IMG/VR virus record: IMGVR_UViG_3300021964_000668
Coordinates: 1 to 21,264 of that record
Reading direction: 5' to 3' (one strand)
DNA length: 21,264 bases
Source: a virus
Shown one piece after another: positions 12,322 through 20,240 of this stretch. The translations under genes and the position numbers were made by a program. Below the pieces are notes generated by a model. It searched no databases. It was given only the letters and a program-made list of their open reading frames with translations, and was not told the origin of the DNA. Within the stretch, counting starts at the first letter, position 1. Each line of letters begins with the position of its first letter.

Positions 12322-12614
12322 ATGAATCCCTAGAAAAGGTTGTTCAGGTTCTAAATACACAAGAACCAGGCACTAAACTGACTTGGGATGAACTAGATAC
12401 CCTAATGAAAAATGTAGGCGTTCCTGAATTCAACAAAGATTCTTTTGAAAAAATGTATCAAAATGATCAAACCTTGCAAGACATGCTCAAATACGATCCA
12501 GAAGGTGTTACTTTATACAGTGATGACGCTGATAAATTGGGCAGTTCACGCAAAAAATCCAAAAACACTGTTTCAAGTATGGCAAAACGTGCAGTTGATT
12601 TAACTGACCTATAA
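12318..12614 (+). CDS. -1 frame continuation or separate small gene (98 codons; ATG possible at 12405)
   Basis: From 12318 the frame reads INESLEKVVQVLNTQEPGT..., then LTWDELDTLMKNVGVPEF and NKDSFEKMYQNDQTLQDMLKYDPEG, ending RAVDLTDL. The part before the first ATG (12405) is as protein-like as the part after it, and no Shine-Dalgarno precedes 12405. That argues against a 69-aa gene starting there. A frameshift fusion with the upstream protein (about 355 aa in total), an unusual start codon, or a homopolymer error in the assembly are the alternatives. The domain is small, acidic and helical, with no family recognised. Confidence 0.5.
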   Translation: MNESLEKVVQVLNTQEPGTKLTWDELDTLMKNVGVPEFNKDSFEKMYQNDQTLQDMLKYDPEGVTLYSDDADKLGSSRKKSKNTVSSMAKRAVDLTDL

Positions 12615-12620
12615 TTTTTC

Positions 12621-12649
12621 TTGACATATGCGATTGTTATTGCTATAAT
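12621..12649 (+). promoter_or_regulatory. Consensus sigma70 promoter before the nuclease gene
   Basis: TTGACA (12621-12626), a 17-base spacer and TATAAT (12644-12649) make a perfect consensus promoter, typical of phage early genes read by unmodified host polymerase. Transcription would begin about 12656, giving a very short leader with AGGA before the TTG start at 12674. Confidence 0.85.
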
Positions 12650-12673
12650 AGTATAAATTATAGGAAAATTACT

Positions 12674-13354
12674 TTGACATTAATCACAGAACGTTATCAA
12701 TACACCCCCATTAACCGTAAAGAAATAAACGGCAAGCGGCTCTATGCTACCCCCGACGGAAATGCAGTGGCCTCTGTAACAACTATCCTTGACGCCACCA
12801 AAGATAAGACACACCTCATTGCTTGGCGTAAGAGGGTGGGTGAACAAAAAGCACAAGAGATTGTAACAGAAGCGGCGGGGGTTGGTACCCGGATGCACAA
12901 ATACCTTGAGGACTACATTGAATATGGCGAGTGGCCTACTCCAGGCTCTAACCCATATGCAAAACAAGCACACGGTATGGCAGAGGTAATCAGAGAAAAT
13001 GCACTAGCCCATGTAGATGAAATATGGGGCTCTGAGGTAAATTTATATATGCCCAATATGTATGCCGGTACAACTGACCTAGTAGGACAATATAAAGGTC
13101 AACCCTCAATCATGGACTTCAAGCAAACTAACAAGCCTAAGAAGGTTGAATGGGTAGTTGACTACTTCCTACAACTTGTGGCATATGCAGAAGCACACAA
13201 TGAAATATACGGCACTAACATTCGCGAAGGGCATGTGTTTATGTGCAGTCGTGCTGGAGAATATCAACAGTTTGATGTATGGCCAGATGAATACGACGAG
13301 TGGAGAAACGAATGGTACAATAGAGTGTATCAATTCTATGAACAACACGGCTAA
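12674..13354 (+). CDS. PD-(D/E)XK family exonuclease-like protein, 226 aa
   Basis: Motifs of RecB/Cas4-type PD-(D/E)XK nucleases appear in order: an N-terminal SVTTIL (34-39); GTRMHKYLED with His75 and Glu79; Asp135 in AGTTDLVG; Asp148-x-Lys150 in IMDFKQT; and Gln167/Tyr171 in QLVAYAE, the motif IV pattern. Such enzymes cut DNA with metal ions and serve in recombination, repair or host DNA degradation. The start is TTG at 12674, with AGGA 8 bases upstream; there is no better ATG. It stands alone behind a consensus early promoter, so it probably acts soon after infection. The stop TAA lies inside the next late promoter motif. Confidence 0.83.
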   Translation: MTLITERYQYTPINRKEINGKRLYATPDGNAVASVTTILDATKDKTHLIAWRKRVGEQKAQEIVTEAAGVGTRMHKYLEDYIEYGEWPTPGSNPYAKQAHGMAEVIRENALAHVDEIWGSEVNLYMPNMYAGTTDLVGQYKGQPSIMDFKQTNKPKKVEWVVDYFLQLVAYAEAHNEIYGTNIREGHVFMCSRAGEYQQFDVWPDEYDEWRNEWYNRVYQFYEQHG

Positions 13355-13357
13355 ATA
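13352..13357 (+). promoter_or_regulatory. Late promoter motif GCTAAATA containing the upstream stop codon
   Basis: TAAATA at 13352-13357: its first three bases are the TAA stop of the nuclease gene. A Shine-Dalgarno AGGAG and ATG 13378 follow. Confidence 0.52.
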
Positions 13358-13377
13358 TGTTTAACAGGAGAATATAG

Positions 13378-15036
13378 ATGGCTGTAGTACAAATTAGTCG
13401 GATACAAATCAGAAGAGGAAGAAAAAATAGTGGATCAGGACTTCCTCAGCTCGCAAGCGGAGAGCTAGGCTGGGCTATTGATTCAAGAGAATTATATATT
13501 GGTAATGGTGCAGTGTCAGAAGGTGCACCAGCTGTTGGTAATACCAAGGTATTAACTGAACATGATGATATTTTTCAGTTTGCTAATACCTATACATATA
13601 AAGTGGACAGAGCCTATATTCAAACTGGACCATCTGCATCTACTCCTATTGAAAGATCTCTCCAAACTAGATTAGATGAGATCGTAAGTATTAAAAGTTT
13701 CGGTCCAGACGGCGAAACCGGCACTGATCAAACAGAATCTATTCAAAGAGCTATCGATAATTTGTATGTAAACAACAGCACTAAAACTAATCCTAGTGCT
13801 AGAGAAGTATTGTATTTTCCGGCAGGCACATATGAAATAAGTGACACAATTTATATCCCGCCTTATGTATCTATAGCAGGTGCAGGTAAGCAAAAAACAA
13901 AAATTGTAATGACAGGGACTAATCATGCGTTTGAAACTGTAAACTTTACAAGTTCTCCCGGATCTCCTGCAACTAACCATGCCACTGATGATGAAGACAA
14001 TCAAGCACAATATATTCGTATAAGCGACATGACAATAGAATTACAAAATCAGTCTAAATGTTTCGTATTAGAAAATTGTAAACACAGTAACTTTAATAAT
14101 TTAGAAATGATAGGACCATGGGATTCATCTGACCCTGTTAATGCTGACAGCGTTGCATTTGAAATAAATGGATCAAGCCTTATTTCAACATCTAGTAAAG
14201 AAAACGATTTTGTTGATATTGATATATCTGGGTTTTCAACTGCAATCAAATCAACTACTGATATAACATATAATACATTTAAAAATTGTAGATTTACTGT
14301 TAATAGTGTTTCATTTGAATTAGGAGACCAAAATACAAAAGGTACTCCAGGTTCTCAAACACTTGGTCCAAGCAGTAACCTTATACAAAATTGCTACTTT
14401 ATAGATATTAATACTCATGCTATTAATATAGACGCAGGTACGAAAAACATTATTAGAGACAATTACTTTATTAATGTAGGTAATGATGGAAACGGCACAG
14501 AAGAAAATCCAGCTCATTCAGTAGTAAGATTGATAGATAGTGGTAATTTAATAAGTGGAGTACAATTTGATAGGACAGAAGCATTGGCTCCTTACCTAGT
14601 TGGATCATCAGATGTTGTTCCTTATACACCTGAAGTAGAGGGATTATCTTTCTATGATAATGATGCGATCATTTCATCAAATCTAACACAGATTTTGCCT
14701 ACCAACGCAACTGAACTATTTAGATTACCTTCAGATACTATTAGAACATATGAAATAGAATATGTATTCCAAGCAAGTGGTTCTACTTCACAAGGTATTC
14801 GCAAAGGAAAACTTAGTATCCATGTAGATCCAACTGCAACAGGAGCGCAGGCAGAGTCATCAGTTGACGATGATTACACCTGGACAGGACTTTCGTCAGA
14901 TGGCGATGCTTTACAGTTCTATGTAGAGCTTGTTGATCTAGATAATGATTTGCTCAAAGAAACAGCAGTAGTAAAATACAGCAATACTCTTGCTGGTCAA
15001 GGAAACATCAGGTACCAAATTAACAGTTATACTTAA
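13378..15036 (+). CDS. Beta-helix tail fibre/tailspike-like protein, 552 aa
   Basis: Residues 7-45 (RIQIRRG... LASGELGWAIDSRELYIGNG) match the N-terminal module seen in many phage fibre and receptor-binding proteins. From about residue 105 a pectate-lyase-3-like right-handed beta-helix follows: SIKSFGPDGETGTDQTESIQRAID, then FPAGTYEISDTIYIPPYVSIAGAG, with repeated N-rich turns up to about 430. Residues 455-552 form a separate beta-rich C-terminal domain. Such proteins bind, and sometimes cleave, cell-surface polysaccharide. No catalytic residues can be named. It has a late promoter and AGGAG Shine-Dalgarno, and overlaps the next gene by one base (TAATG). Confidence 0.8.
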   Translation: MAVVQISRIQIRRGRKNSGSGLPQLASGELGWAIDSRELYIGNGAVSEGAPAVGNTKVLTEHDDIFQFANTYTYKVDRAYIQTGPSASTPIERSLQTRLDEIVSIKSFGPDGETGTDQTESIQRAIDNLYVNNSTKTNPSAREVLYFPAGTYEISDTIYIPPYVSIAGAGKQKTKIVMTGTNHAFETVNFTSSPGSPATNHATDDEDNQAQYIRISDMTIELQNQSKCFVLENCKHSNFNNLEMIGPWDSSDPVNADSVAFEINGSSLISTSSKENDFVDIDISGFSTAIKSTTDITYNTFKNCRFTVNSVSFELGDQNTKGTPGSQTLGPSSNLIQNCYFIDINTHAINIDAGTKNIIRDNYFINVGNDGNGTEENPAHSVVRLIDSGNLISGVQFDRTEALAPYLVGSSDVVPYTPEVEGLSFYDNDAIISSNLTQILPTNATELFRLPSDTIRTYEIEYVFQASGSTSQGIRKGKLSIHVDPTATGAQAESSVDDDYTWTGLSSDGDALQFYVELVDLDNDLLKETAVVKYSNTLAGQGNIRYQINSYT

Positions 15037-15452
15037 TGACTTATGAAAAAAGACTAAAAGATTGGTCACAATTTAGAGAAGGCTTGACAAAATCTGAAAA
15101 TCCATTGCAGGATGTGGTAAATTATTATCTTGACTTTCCTGTTGTTAGCATATATACTGATCCATGGGAACCTAAGACTTGGCCAAGTCCTTGGGAACTA
15201 ATTGAAGAAAATGAGTATTGTGAGTATTGCATTATTCTAGGAATGTGTTATACTATACAATTAAGTGAGTGCTTTAGTGATGCTAACATCGAGATACATA
15301 TAGGTATAGATGAAGCAAATTCAAGCTATTATTATCTACTTTATGTAGACAGGAAGGTATTAGGTTATGATAAAGAAACTTATGTTGACAAGGATTCAAT
15401 CCCATCAAGTTTCCGCACACAAAAAATATACCACATGCCAATCAAACAATAA
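15036..15452 (+). CDS. Small acidic protein, 138 aa, partner of the tail protein
   Basis: The start overlaps the tail gene stop, so the two are probably translated together. The protein is acidic and rich in Tyr, Trp and Cys, with a motif DPWEPKTWPSPWELIEEN (about residues 42-59) and a Cys-containing stretch (EYCEYCIILGMC). Mixed alpha/beta, no membrane segment. From memory a WPxPWELI motif recurs in hypothetical proteins of T4-like marine phages. It may assist folding or assembly of the tail protein, which is inferred from position only. Its stop TAA lies inside a TAAATA motif. Confidence 0.68.
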   Translation: MTYEKRLKDWSQFREGLTKSENPLQDVVNYYLDFPVVSIYTDPWEPKTWPSPWELIEENEYCEYCIILGMCYTIQLSECFSDANIEIHIGIDEANSSYYYLLYVDRKVLGYDKETYVDKDSIPSSFRTQKIYHMPIKQ

Positions 15453-15455
15453 ATA
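15450..15455 (+). promoter_or_regulatory. Late-type motif ATAAATA before nrdA, containing the upstream stop codon
   Basis: TAAATA at 15450-15455 begins with the TAA of the previous gene; ATG 15483 follows behind a GGGAG Shine-Dalgarno. Ribonucleotide reductase is usually early or middle in T4-like phages, and I see no clear sigma70 promoter here. The motif may be accidental or nrdA may be read through. Confidence 0.35.
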
Positions 15456-15482
15456 TCAAACTAATCAGAAAAGGGAGTTAAC

Positions 15483-17786
15483 ATGTCAAACGGTACAATG
15501 ATCGTTAAGCGCGATGGCACCCGCGAAAACCTTAACATCGATAAAATTCATAAGGTAGTTGAATTTGCATGTGAAGGACTAGCAGGAGTCAGCAGTTCAC
15601 AAATTGAAATGAATGCAAATATTCAATTCTACGATGGAATGAGCACAAGTGAAATTCAAGAAATCTTAGTTAGAAGCGCCAACGATCTTATATCGTTAGA
15701 AGCACCAAATTATCAATATGCCGCGGCACGTTTGTTATTATACGGAACATATAAAGATGTATTTGGTGATTATAAAACTTTACCATTTATTGATATGGTT
15801 AAAGAAAATATTTCGCGTGGCGTTTATGATCCCGAAATTCTAGAAACATACACACCAGATGAACTAGAAAAATTAGATAGTTATATACATCATAAACGTG
15901 ATGAAAACTTTACATATGCAGGGTTGCGTCAAGTGGTTGACAAATACCTTTGTCAAGATAGGTCATCAGGACAACTGTTTGAAACTCCGCAATATATGTA
16001 TATGATGATTGCCGCAACTTTATTTGCTAACTACCCAAAAGAGGACAGACTATACTACGTAAGGAGGTATTACGATGCGACCTCATTATTTAAAATCAAT
16101 ATCCCGACGCCGGTCATGGCTGGGGTTAGGACTCCTGTACGACAGTTTGCATCTTGTGTACTTGTGGATTCTGCTGACACTCTTGATTCTATTTTTGCCA
16201 GTGATATGGCTATCGGCCGTTATACTGCCCAAAGGGCGGGTATCGGAATCAACAGTGGCAGGATACGTGCAGTCAATTCGAAAATCCGTGGAGGGGAAGT
16301 CGCACACACCGGAATCGTCCCATTCCTCAAAAAATTCGAAAGCACAGTAAGATGTTGTACACAGAATGGTGTACGTGGCGGTAGTGCAACTGTGCATTTC
16401 CCACTTTGGCATTATGAAATTGAAGATATACTAGTGCTTAAAAACAACAAAGGTACAGAAGACAATCGTGTTCGTAAACTAGACTATTCAATTCAACTTA
16501 ATAAATTGATGTATGAACGCTTGTTAGAGGGCGGAGAAATTACATTGTTTAGTCCACAGGATGTTCCTGGTTTATACGATGCATTCTATTCTGACCAGGA
16601 CAAGTTCAAAGAACTGTATGAGATGTACGAAAGAAAGACCAGCATTAGAAAGAAGAAGATTGATGCTATGGAATTGTTCTCTGCACTGATCAAAGAACGT
16701 GCAGAGACAGGACGTATCTACATTATGAATGTAGATCATGCGAATACTCACAGTTCATTCAAAGATACTGTATACATGAGTAACTTGTGTCAAGAGATTA
16801 CACTACCGACTAAGCCGCTTAACCATATTGATGATCCCGAAGGCGAAATCGCTTTGTGTATTCTAAGTGCTATTAATGTAGGAACCTTAAAGTCATTAGA
16901 TGATTTAGAGGAATTGTGCGATCTTGCTGTCCGTGCGCTAGAAGAAATTATTGACTATCAGCGTTATCCAATCAAAGCGGCAGAGATTAGCACCAAAGCG
17001 AGACGCTCATTAGGCGTTGGCTATATTGGTCTTGCTCACTATCTTGCAAAAAATCATGTCAAGTATGATGATAAAGATGCATGGCAACTGGTACACGATC
17101 TAACAGAAGCATTCCAATACTATCTACTTAGGGCAAGTAATAAACTCGCAAAAGAACGCGGAGCATGTGAATATTTTGATAGAACTAAATACTCCGATGG
17201 CATCCTTCCTATTGATACATACAAAAAGGATGTAGATACTATTGTGGAGAATAAATTAAATTATGATTGGTCTGCTCTTAGAAAAGACATTACCGAATAC
17301 GGCTTACGGCACAGCACATTGTCCGCACAGATGCCATCGGAGAGCAGTTCCGTTGTGTCGAACGCAACAAACGGAATTGAGCCACCTAGAGGATACTTGT
17401 CCGTTAAGAAGTCAAAGAAAGGGCCTCTTAAGCAGATTGTTCCACAATATCAAAGTCTTAAGGCGCACTACACCCTGTTGTGGGACATGCCTAGCAACGA
17501 AGGTTATATCAACGTAGTTGCAGTGATGCAAAAGTTCTTTGACCAAGCCATTAGTGGTAACTGGTCATACAACCCAACACATTTTGAGAATAATGAAGTA
17601 CCCATGAGTGTAATGCTACAAGATATGCTAAACACTTACAAATATGGTTGGAAAACAAGTTACTATCAAAACACTTATGATTATAAGACTGATGGTGATA
17701 TGATAGAGGAAGAAGCACCGCAAGCAGTAGAATTACCTCAGTCTACTGAAGAAGAGGACGATCTTTGCGAAGCGTGTGCAATTTAG
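15483..17786 (+). CDS. nrdA: Class Ia ribonucleoside-diphosphate reductase, alpha subunit, 767 aa
   Basis: It reduces ribonucleoside diphosphates to deoxy forms, supplying dNTPs for phage DNA synthesis, with NrdB and a glutaredoxin. The N-terminus (VKRDGTRENLNIDKIHKVV) is an ATP-cone, the allosteric activity site. Active-site residues are intact: Cys225 in RQFASC, Asn434/Cys436/Glu438 in NLCQE and Cys459 in ALC. MPSESSS and NATNGIEPPRGY are hallmark sequences. The C-terminal CEAC (Cys762, Cys765) is the redox shuttle pair. Full length, no intron or split. Start ATG 15483 has a GGGAG Shine-Dalgarno. nrdB follows 51 bases later with its own promoter. Confidence 0.97.
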   Translation: MSNGTMIVKRDGTRENLNIDKIHKVVEFACEGLAGVSSSQIEMNANIQFYDGMSTSEIQEILVRSANDLISLEAPNYQYAAARLLLYGTYKDVFGDYKTLPFIDMVKENISRGVYDPEILETYTPDELEKLDSYIHHKRDENFTYAGLRQVVDKYLCQDRSSGQLFETPQYMYMMIAATLFANYPKEDRLYYVRRYYDATSLFKINIPTPVMAGVRTPVRQFASCVLVDSADTLDSIFASDMAIGRYTAQRAGIGINSGRIRAVNSKIRGGEVAHTGIVPFLKKFESTVRCCTQNGVRGGSATVHFPLWHYEIEDILVLKNNKGTEDNRVRKLDYSIQLNKLMYERLLEGGEITLFSPQDVPGLYDAFYSDQDKFKELYEMYERKTSIRKKKIDAMELFSALIKERAETGRIYIMNVDHANTHSSFKDTVYMSNLCQEITLPTKPLNHIDDPEGEIALCILSAINVGTLKSLDDLEELCDLAVRALEEIIDYQRYPIKAAEISTKARRSLGVGYIGLAHYLAKNHVKYDDKDAWQLVHDLTEAFQYYLLRASNKLAKERGACEYFDRTKYSDGILPIDTYKKDVDTIVENKLNYDWSALRKDITEYGLRHSTLSAQMPSESSSVVSNATNGIEPPRGYLSVKKSKKGPLKQIVPQYQSLKAHYTLLWDMPSNEGYINVVAVMQKFFDQAISGNWSYNPTHFENNEVPMSVMLQDMLNTYKYGWKTSYYQNTYDYKTDGDMIEEEAPQAVELPQSTEEEDDLCEACAI

Positions 17787-17789
17787 AGG

Positions 17790-17817
17790 TTGACTGTATA
17801 TCAAAAAGATGTATAAT
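17790..17817 (+). promoter_or_regulatory. Sigma70-type promoter before nrdB
   Basis: TTGACT (17790-17795), a 16-base spacer and TATAAT (17812-17817) lie in the 51-base gap between nrdA and nrdB. An AAGGA Shine-Dalgarno follows before ATG 17838. This gives nrdB and the genes behind it independent early expression. Confidence 0.75.
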
Positions 17818-17837
17818 AGTATTATAAGGATGAAAAA

Positions 17838-18941
17838 ATGGCAAAGACTGTATTCAATCAAGAAAAAGTAGACTTTACAAAACAAAACATGTTCTTCGGA
17901 GCAGATCAAAATACGCAGAGATACGATACATTTCGTTTCCCTGTGTTTGACAAACTTAATCAAACTATGCTTGGTTACTTTTGGCGACCAGAAGAAGTAA
18001 GCCTACAAAAAGATCGTGCAGACTTTGCTAACTTCCGTCCAGAGCAAAAGCATATCTTTACATCAAATCTCAAGTATCAAACACTGCTTGATAGTGTACA
18101 GGGACGTGGTCCATGCCTAGCATTTCTACCGCATGTATCATTACCTGAGCTAGAAGGCTGTATTGTTACTTGGGACTTCTTCGAAACAATTCACTCACGG
18201 TCGTATACACATATTATGAAAAACGTGTATCCGGATCCAACTGAAGTATTTGATACTATTCTAGATGATGAAAAGATTATTGAGAGAGCAACCAGTGTTA
18301 CAAAAAACTATGATGCTTTCACTGAAGCCGCGGACGCATTTACCCATAATAACAAAGGATCGATGCGTGATGTTAAAAAGAAGTTGTTCCTTGCAATGAT
18401 GAATGTAAACATTCTAGAAGGATTACGCTTCTATGTTTCATTTGCTTGCACATTTGCCTTTGGCGAACTCAAACTTATGGAAGGTAGTGCAAAGATTATT
18501 TCACTTATTGCTCGTGACGAAGCACAACACCTTGCACTTAGTACACACATTCTTAAAAATTGGATATCAGGTAAGGATGATCCTGAAATGGTTAGTATTG
18601 CAAAAGAGTGCGAAGAAGAAGTATATGAAATGTGGCGAACTTGTGTAGCAGAAGAAAAGTCTTGGGCAAACTATTTGTTCAAAGACGGAAGTATCATAGG
18701 ACTGAACGAAGCCCTATTACATCAGTATGTTGAACACATTGCTAATCGCAGACTGAAAGCACTAGGATACAATACTATTTTTGATGCACCAGTAAATACA
18801 AATCCATTACCGTGGACACAACACTGGTTGAATAGTTCAGGACTACAAGTTGCCCCACAAGAAACCGAAGTTGAATCATATATCATTGGTGGCATCAAAC
18901 AAGATGTTGACAAAGATAAACTTAAAGGATTTAGTTTATGA
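17838..18941 (+). CDS. nrdB: Class Ia ribonucleoside-diphosphate reductase, beta subunit, 367 aa
   Basis: It holds the di-iron centre and tyrosyl radical used by NrdA. Ligands and radical site are all present: Asp85, Glu116 and His119 with radical Tyr123 in ETIHSRSY, Glu194 in LEGLRFYVSF, and Glu228/His231 in ARDEAQH. The length is usual for the family. The C-terminal tail (VDKDKLKGFSL) is the usual flexible peptide that docks on the alpha subunit. Start ATG 17838 has AGGA upstream. The stop overlaps the glutaredoxin start by 4 bases, so the pair is coupled. Confidence 0.97.
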   Translation: MAKTVFNQEKVDFTKQNMFFGADQNTQRYDTFRFPVFDKLNQTMLGYFWRPEEVSLQKDRADFANFRPEQKHIFTSNLKYQTLLDSVQGRGPCLAFLPHVSLPELEGCIVTWDFFETIHSRSYTHIMKNVYPDPTEVFDTILDDEKIIERATSVTKNYDAFTEAADAFTHNNKGSMRDVKKKLFLAMMNVNILEGLRFYVSFACTFAFGELKLMEGSAKIISLIARDEAQHLALSTHILKNWISGKDDPEMVSIAKECEEEVYEMWRTCVAEEKSWANYLFKDGSIIGLNEALLHQYVEHIANRRLKALGYNTIFDAPVNTNPLPWTQHWLNSSGLQVAPQETEVESYIIGGIKQDVDKDKLKGFSL

Positions 18942-19207
18942 AAACTATAGTTTGGAGTAAGCCTTCTTGTCCAAATTGCACAAAGGCTAAGGCTCTATTG
19001 AATAAATTAGAAATACAATTTGAAGAAAGGTCATTTGGATCAGGCTGGGAGCCAGAACAACTGTTTGAACAATGCAGTGCAGAAGGTTTACCACAACCAA
19101 GGACCGTTCCACAAATTTGGTTACAAGGAAAATATATTGGCGGCTACGATCAATTAGCTGACTATATTGAAAACACAAACTTTAACGGAACAGGACACGG
19201 ACAATAA
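18938..19207 (+). CDS. Glutaredoxin, 89 aa
   Basis: A thioredoxin-fold protein with the active site CPNC (residues 9-12, in SKPSCPNCTKAKALL), the conserved cis-Pro segment RTVPQIW (about 58-64) and GGYDQL near the C-terminus. It most likely re-reduces the NrdA C-terminal cysteines, as phage NrdC/NrdH-type proteins do. Coupled to nrdB by a 4-base overlap, and it overlaps the next start by one base. I leave the symbol blank because nrdC, nrdH and grx naming differs between phages. Confidence 0.93.
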   Translation: MKTIVWSKPSCPNCTKAKALLNKLEIQFEERSFGSGWEPEQLFEQCSAEGLPQPRTVPQIWLQGKYIGGYDQLADYIENTNFNGTGHGQ

Positions 19208-19494
19208 TGCTTATTGAAGCACCATATAAAGTAGGTGACACTGTCACTATCAAAACAGCCGCTGGGGAAGAAATTATTGCAAGGTTAGATAGCGAAGAAG
19301 GATCTAAACTCAAGATAAAGAAACCGATGGCACTCACAGCCGCAAATGGAGGACTTGGATTAGTGCCTTGGGCATTTACAGTCGACCAGGAAAGTATTAT
19401 CACTCTAAATACAGAGGCGGTAATGTTTATTGCAAAAACCGAATCAGGTATGGCAAAACAATACATAGAAAGCACTACTGGCTTAACAGTATAA
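19207..19494 (+). CDS. Phage hypothetical protein with small beta-barrel look, 95 aa
   Basis: The ATG overlaps the glutaredoxin stop (TAATG). The N-terminal 45 residues (YKVGDTVTIKTAAGEEIIARLDSEEGSKLKIKKP) alternate beta strands and charged turns, like an Sm-like or KOW-like small barrel. The C-terminal half (VMFIAKTESGMAKQYIESTTG) is helical. From memory it resembles conserved hypothetical proteins next to ribonucleotide reductase genes or in tail regions of T4-like cyanophages. Role unknown; RNA binding is possible given the fold guess. Confidence 0.72.
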   Translation: MLIEAPYKVGDTVTIKTAAGEEIIARLDSEEGSKLKIKKPMALTAANGGLGLVPWAFTVDQESIITLNTEAVMFIAKTESGMAKQYIESTTGLTV

Positions 19495-19510
19495 TATAGG
19501 AGAAAAAATA

Positions 19511-19690
19511 ATGACTACAACTCATGAGCAAATCGTACAGGCGTTTAATAACTATCTAGCAGAAGCAGAAACCTTTGATGAAAAAGGTGTAAAGGCAGCC
19601 GCTGCAAGAGCCCGTAAAGCACTAGGAGATTTAGGAAAGTTGACTAAATCACGTAGAGCTGAAATTCAAGAGAAAAAGAACTCAATGTAA
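19511..19690 (+). CDS. Small basic helical protein, 59 aa
   Basis: This short gene has a clear AGGAGA Shine-Dalgarno, ATG 19511 and TAA 19688-19690. The protein is helical: an acidic N-terminus (MTTTHEQIVQAFNNYLAEAE), then a basic Ala-rich helix (KGVKAAAARARKALGDLGKL) and a tail TKSRRAEIQEKKNSM. The Ala/Lys/Arg helix recalls small histone-like DNA-binding proteins; similar short proteins occur in T4-like cyanophages from memory. Its stop overlaps the next start (TAATG). Confidence 0.72.
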   Translation: MTTTHEQIVQAFNNYLAEAETFDEKGVKAAAARARKALGDLGKLTKSRRAEIQEKKNSM

Positions 19691-19899
19691 TGAGTGGACA
19701 ACGGCGCTGGCTTAAATTATGGGCTAGAACTGTTGGAATGCCAGTTGGCATCACAGACGACGATAAGCCAGAGTTTCTTCCGATAACACAAGACGATGTA
19801 AGGAAGGCTCTGGCTTTTCGCACCTTTTGGATCATACTTCATATTATAACATGTTGTATGATTATCGCAGGCAATGCAAAAAGTTTATTTTTTGATTGA
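19690..19899 (+). CDS. Small membrane protein, 69 aa
   Basis: The ATG overlaps the previous stop. The basic N-terminus (MSGQRRWLKLWARTVG) is followed by a short acidic segment (DDDKPEFLPITQDDVRKAL) and one hydrophobic helix (FWIILHIITCCMIIAGNA, about residues 47-64) near the C-terminus. It is probably a one-pass inner-membrane protein with the N-terminus in the cytoplasm. Its TGA stop lies inside the TTGACA box of the tmRNA promoter. Function unknown. Confidence 0.68.
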   Translation: MSGQRRWLKLWARTVGMPVGITDDDKPEFLPITQDDVRKALAFRTFWIILHIITCCMIIAGNAKSLFFD

Positions 19900-19926
19900 C
19901 ACTAGACTAAAATAGTGTTATAAATA
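19896..19926 (+). promoter_or_regulatory. Dual early/late promoter of the tmRNA gene
   Basis: TTGACA (19896-19901), a 17-base spacer and TATAAA (19919-19924) form a near-consensus sigma70 promoter. The -10 region extends to TATAAATA (19919-19926), an exact T4 late motif. Transcription would start at about 19931-19933, immediately before the acceptor half of the tmRNA. Confidence 0.75.
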
Positions 19927-19930
19927 GACT

Positions 19931-20220
19931 GTAACGTTGAAGCCAATCAACAACGAACTGGACCCGGGGGCAGTACCCGGCGCCTCCACCATAAACACAT
20001 TTACGGAGTGTGCTTATGATGGGGGCGAAATAGGATCGACAGGCGTAAGAGAGAACGTGGAGTTGCCCGGATCTAAGCACGGTTATCGCGAAGAAAACTT
20101 ATAGTTGCAAATGATAACTATCAGCCAGAAATGGCACTAGCGGCCTAGTGTAGGCACGTAGGGGTTGGCGACTTACCTGGCAACAGAAAAGTCGTTTCAC
20201 TTTTGCAATAGAGATTTTCC
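19931..20220 (+). ncRNA. ssrA: Circularly permuted (two-piece) transfer-messenger RNA
   Basis: The 3' acceptor half comes first and ends in encoded CCTCCACCA (CCA at 19989-19991). A 29-base spacer follows, then the 5' half GGGGGCGAAATAGGATCGACAGG at 20021. The acceptor stem GGGGGCG (20021-20027) pairs with CGCCTCC (19981-19987) over 7 bp with G-U at the third pair, the alanine identity element. ACGTT (19934-19938) and GCC (19942-19944) pair with AACGT (20054-20058) and GGC (20042-20044). The tag frame 20107-20148 reads ANDNYQPEMALAA, then TAG, ending in a ClpXP-type LAA. GTTG/CAAC and CGACTT/AAGTCG (20164-20194) interleave as a pseudoknot. Permuted ssrA is known in alphaproteobacteria and some cyanobacteria. 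The RNA rescues stalled ribosomes. Outer ends are approximate. Confidence 0.93.
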
Positions 20221-20240
20221 ATCCAAGATAATTAGTTTGT

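Noticed and set aside
16075-16412. Open frames on both strands inside nrdA
   Set aside because: They overlap highly conserved nrdA active-site sequence; shadows of a long real gene.
18786-18795. TAAATA motifs inside coding sequence (for example within nrdB, and near 19410)
   Set aside because: A hexamer this AT-rich recurs by chance about once per kb per strand; without a gene start downstream I do not call these promoters.
19931-20220. Prophage attachment site in a host ssrA gene
   Set aside because: tmRNA genes are common integration sites, but no integrase, no duplicated 3' end and no host genes are seen, and phage-type genes continue on both sides.
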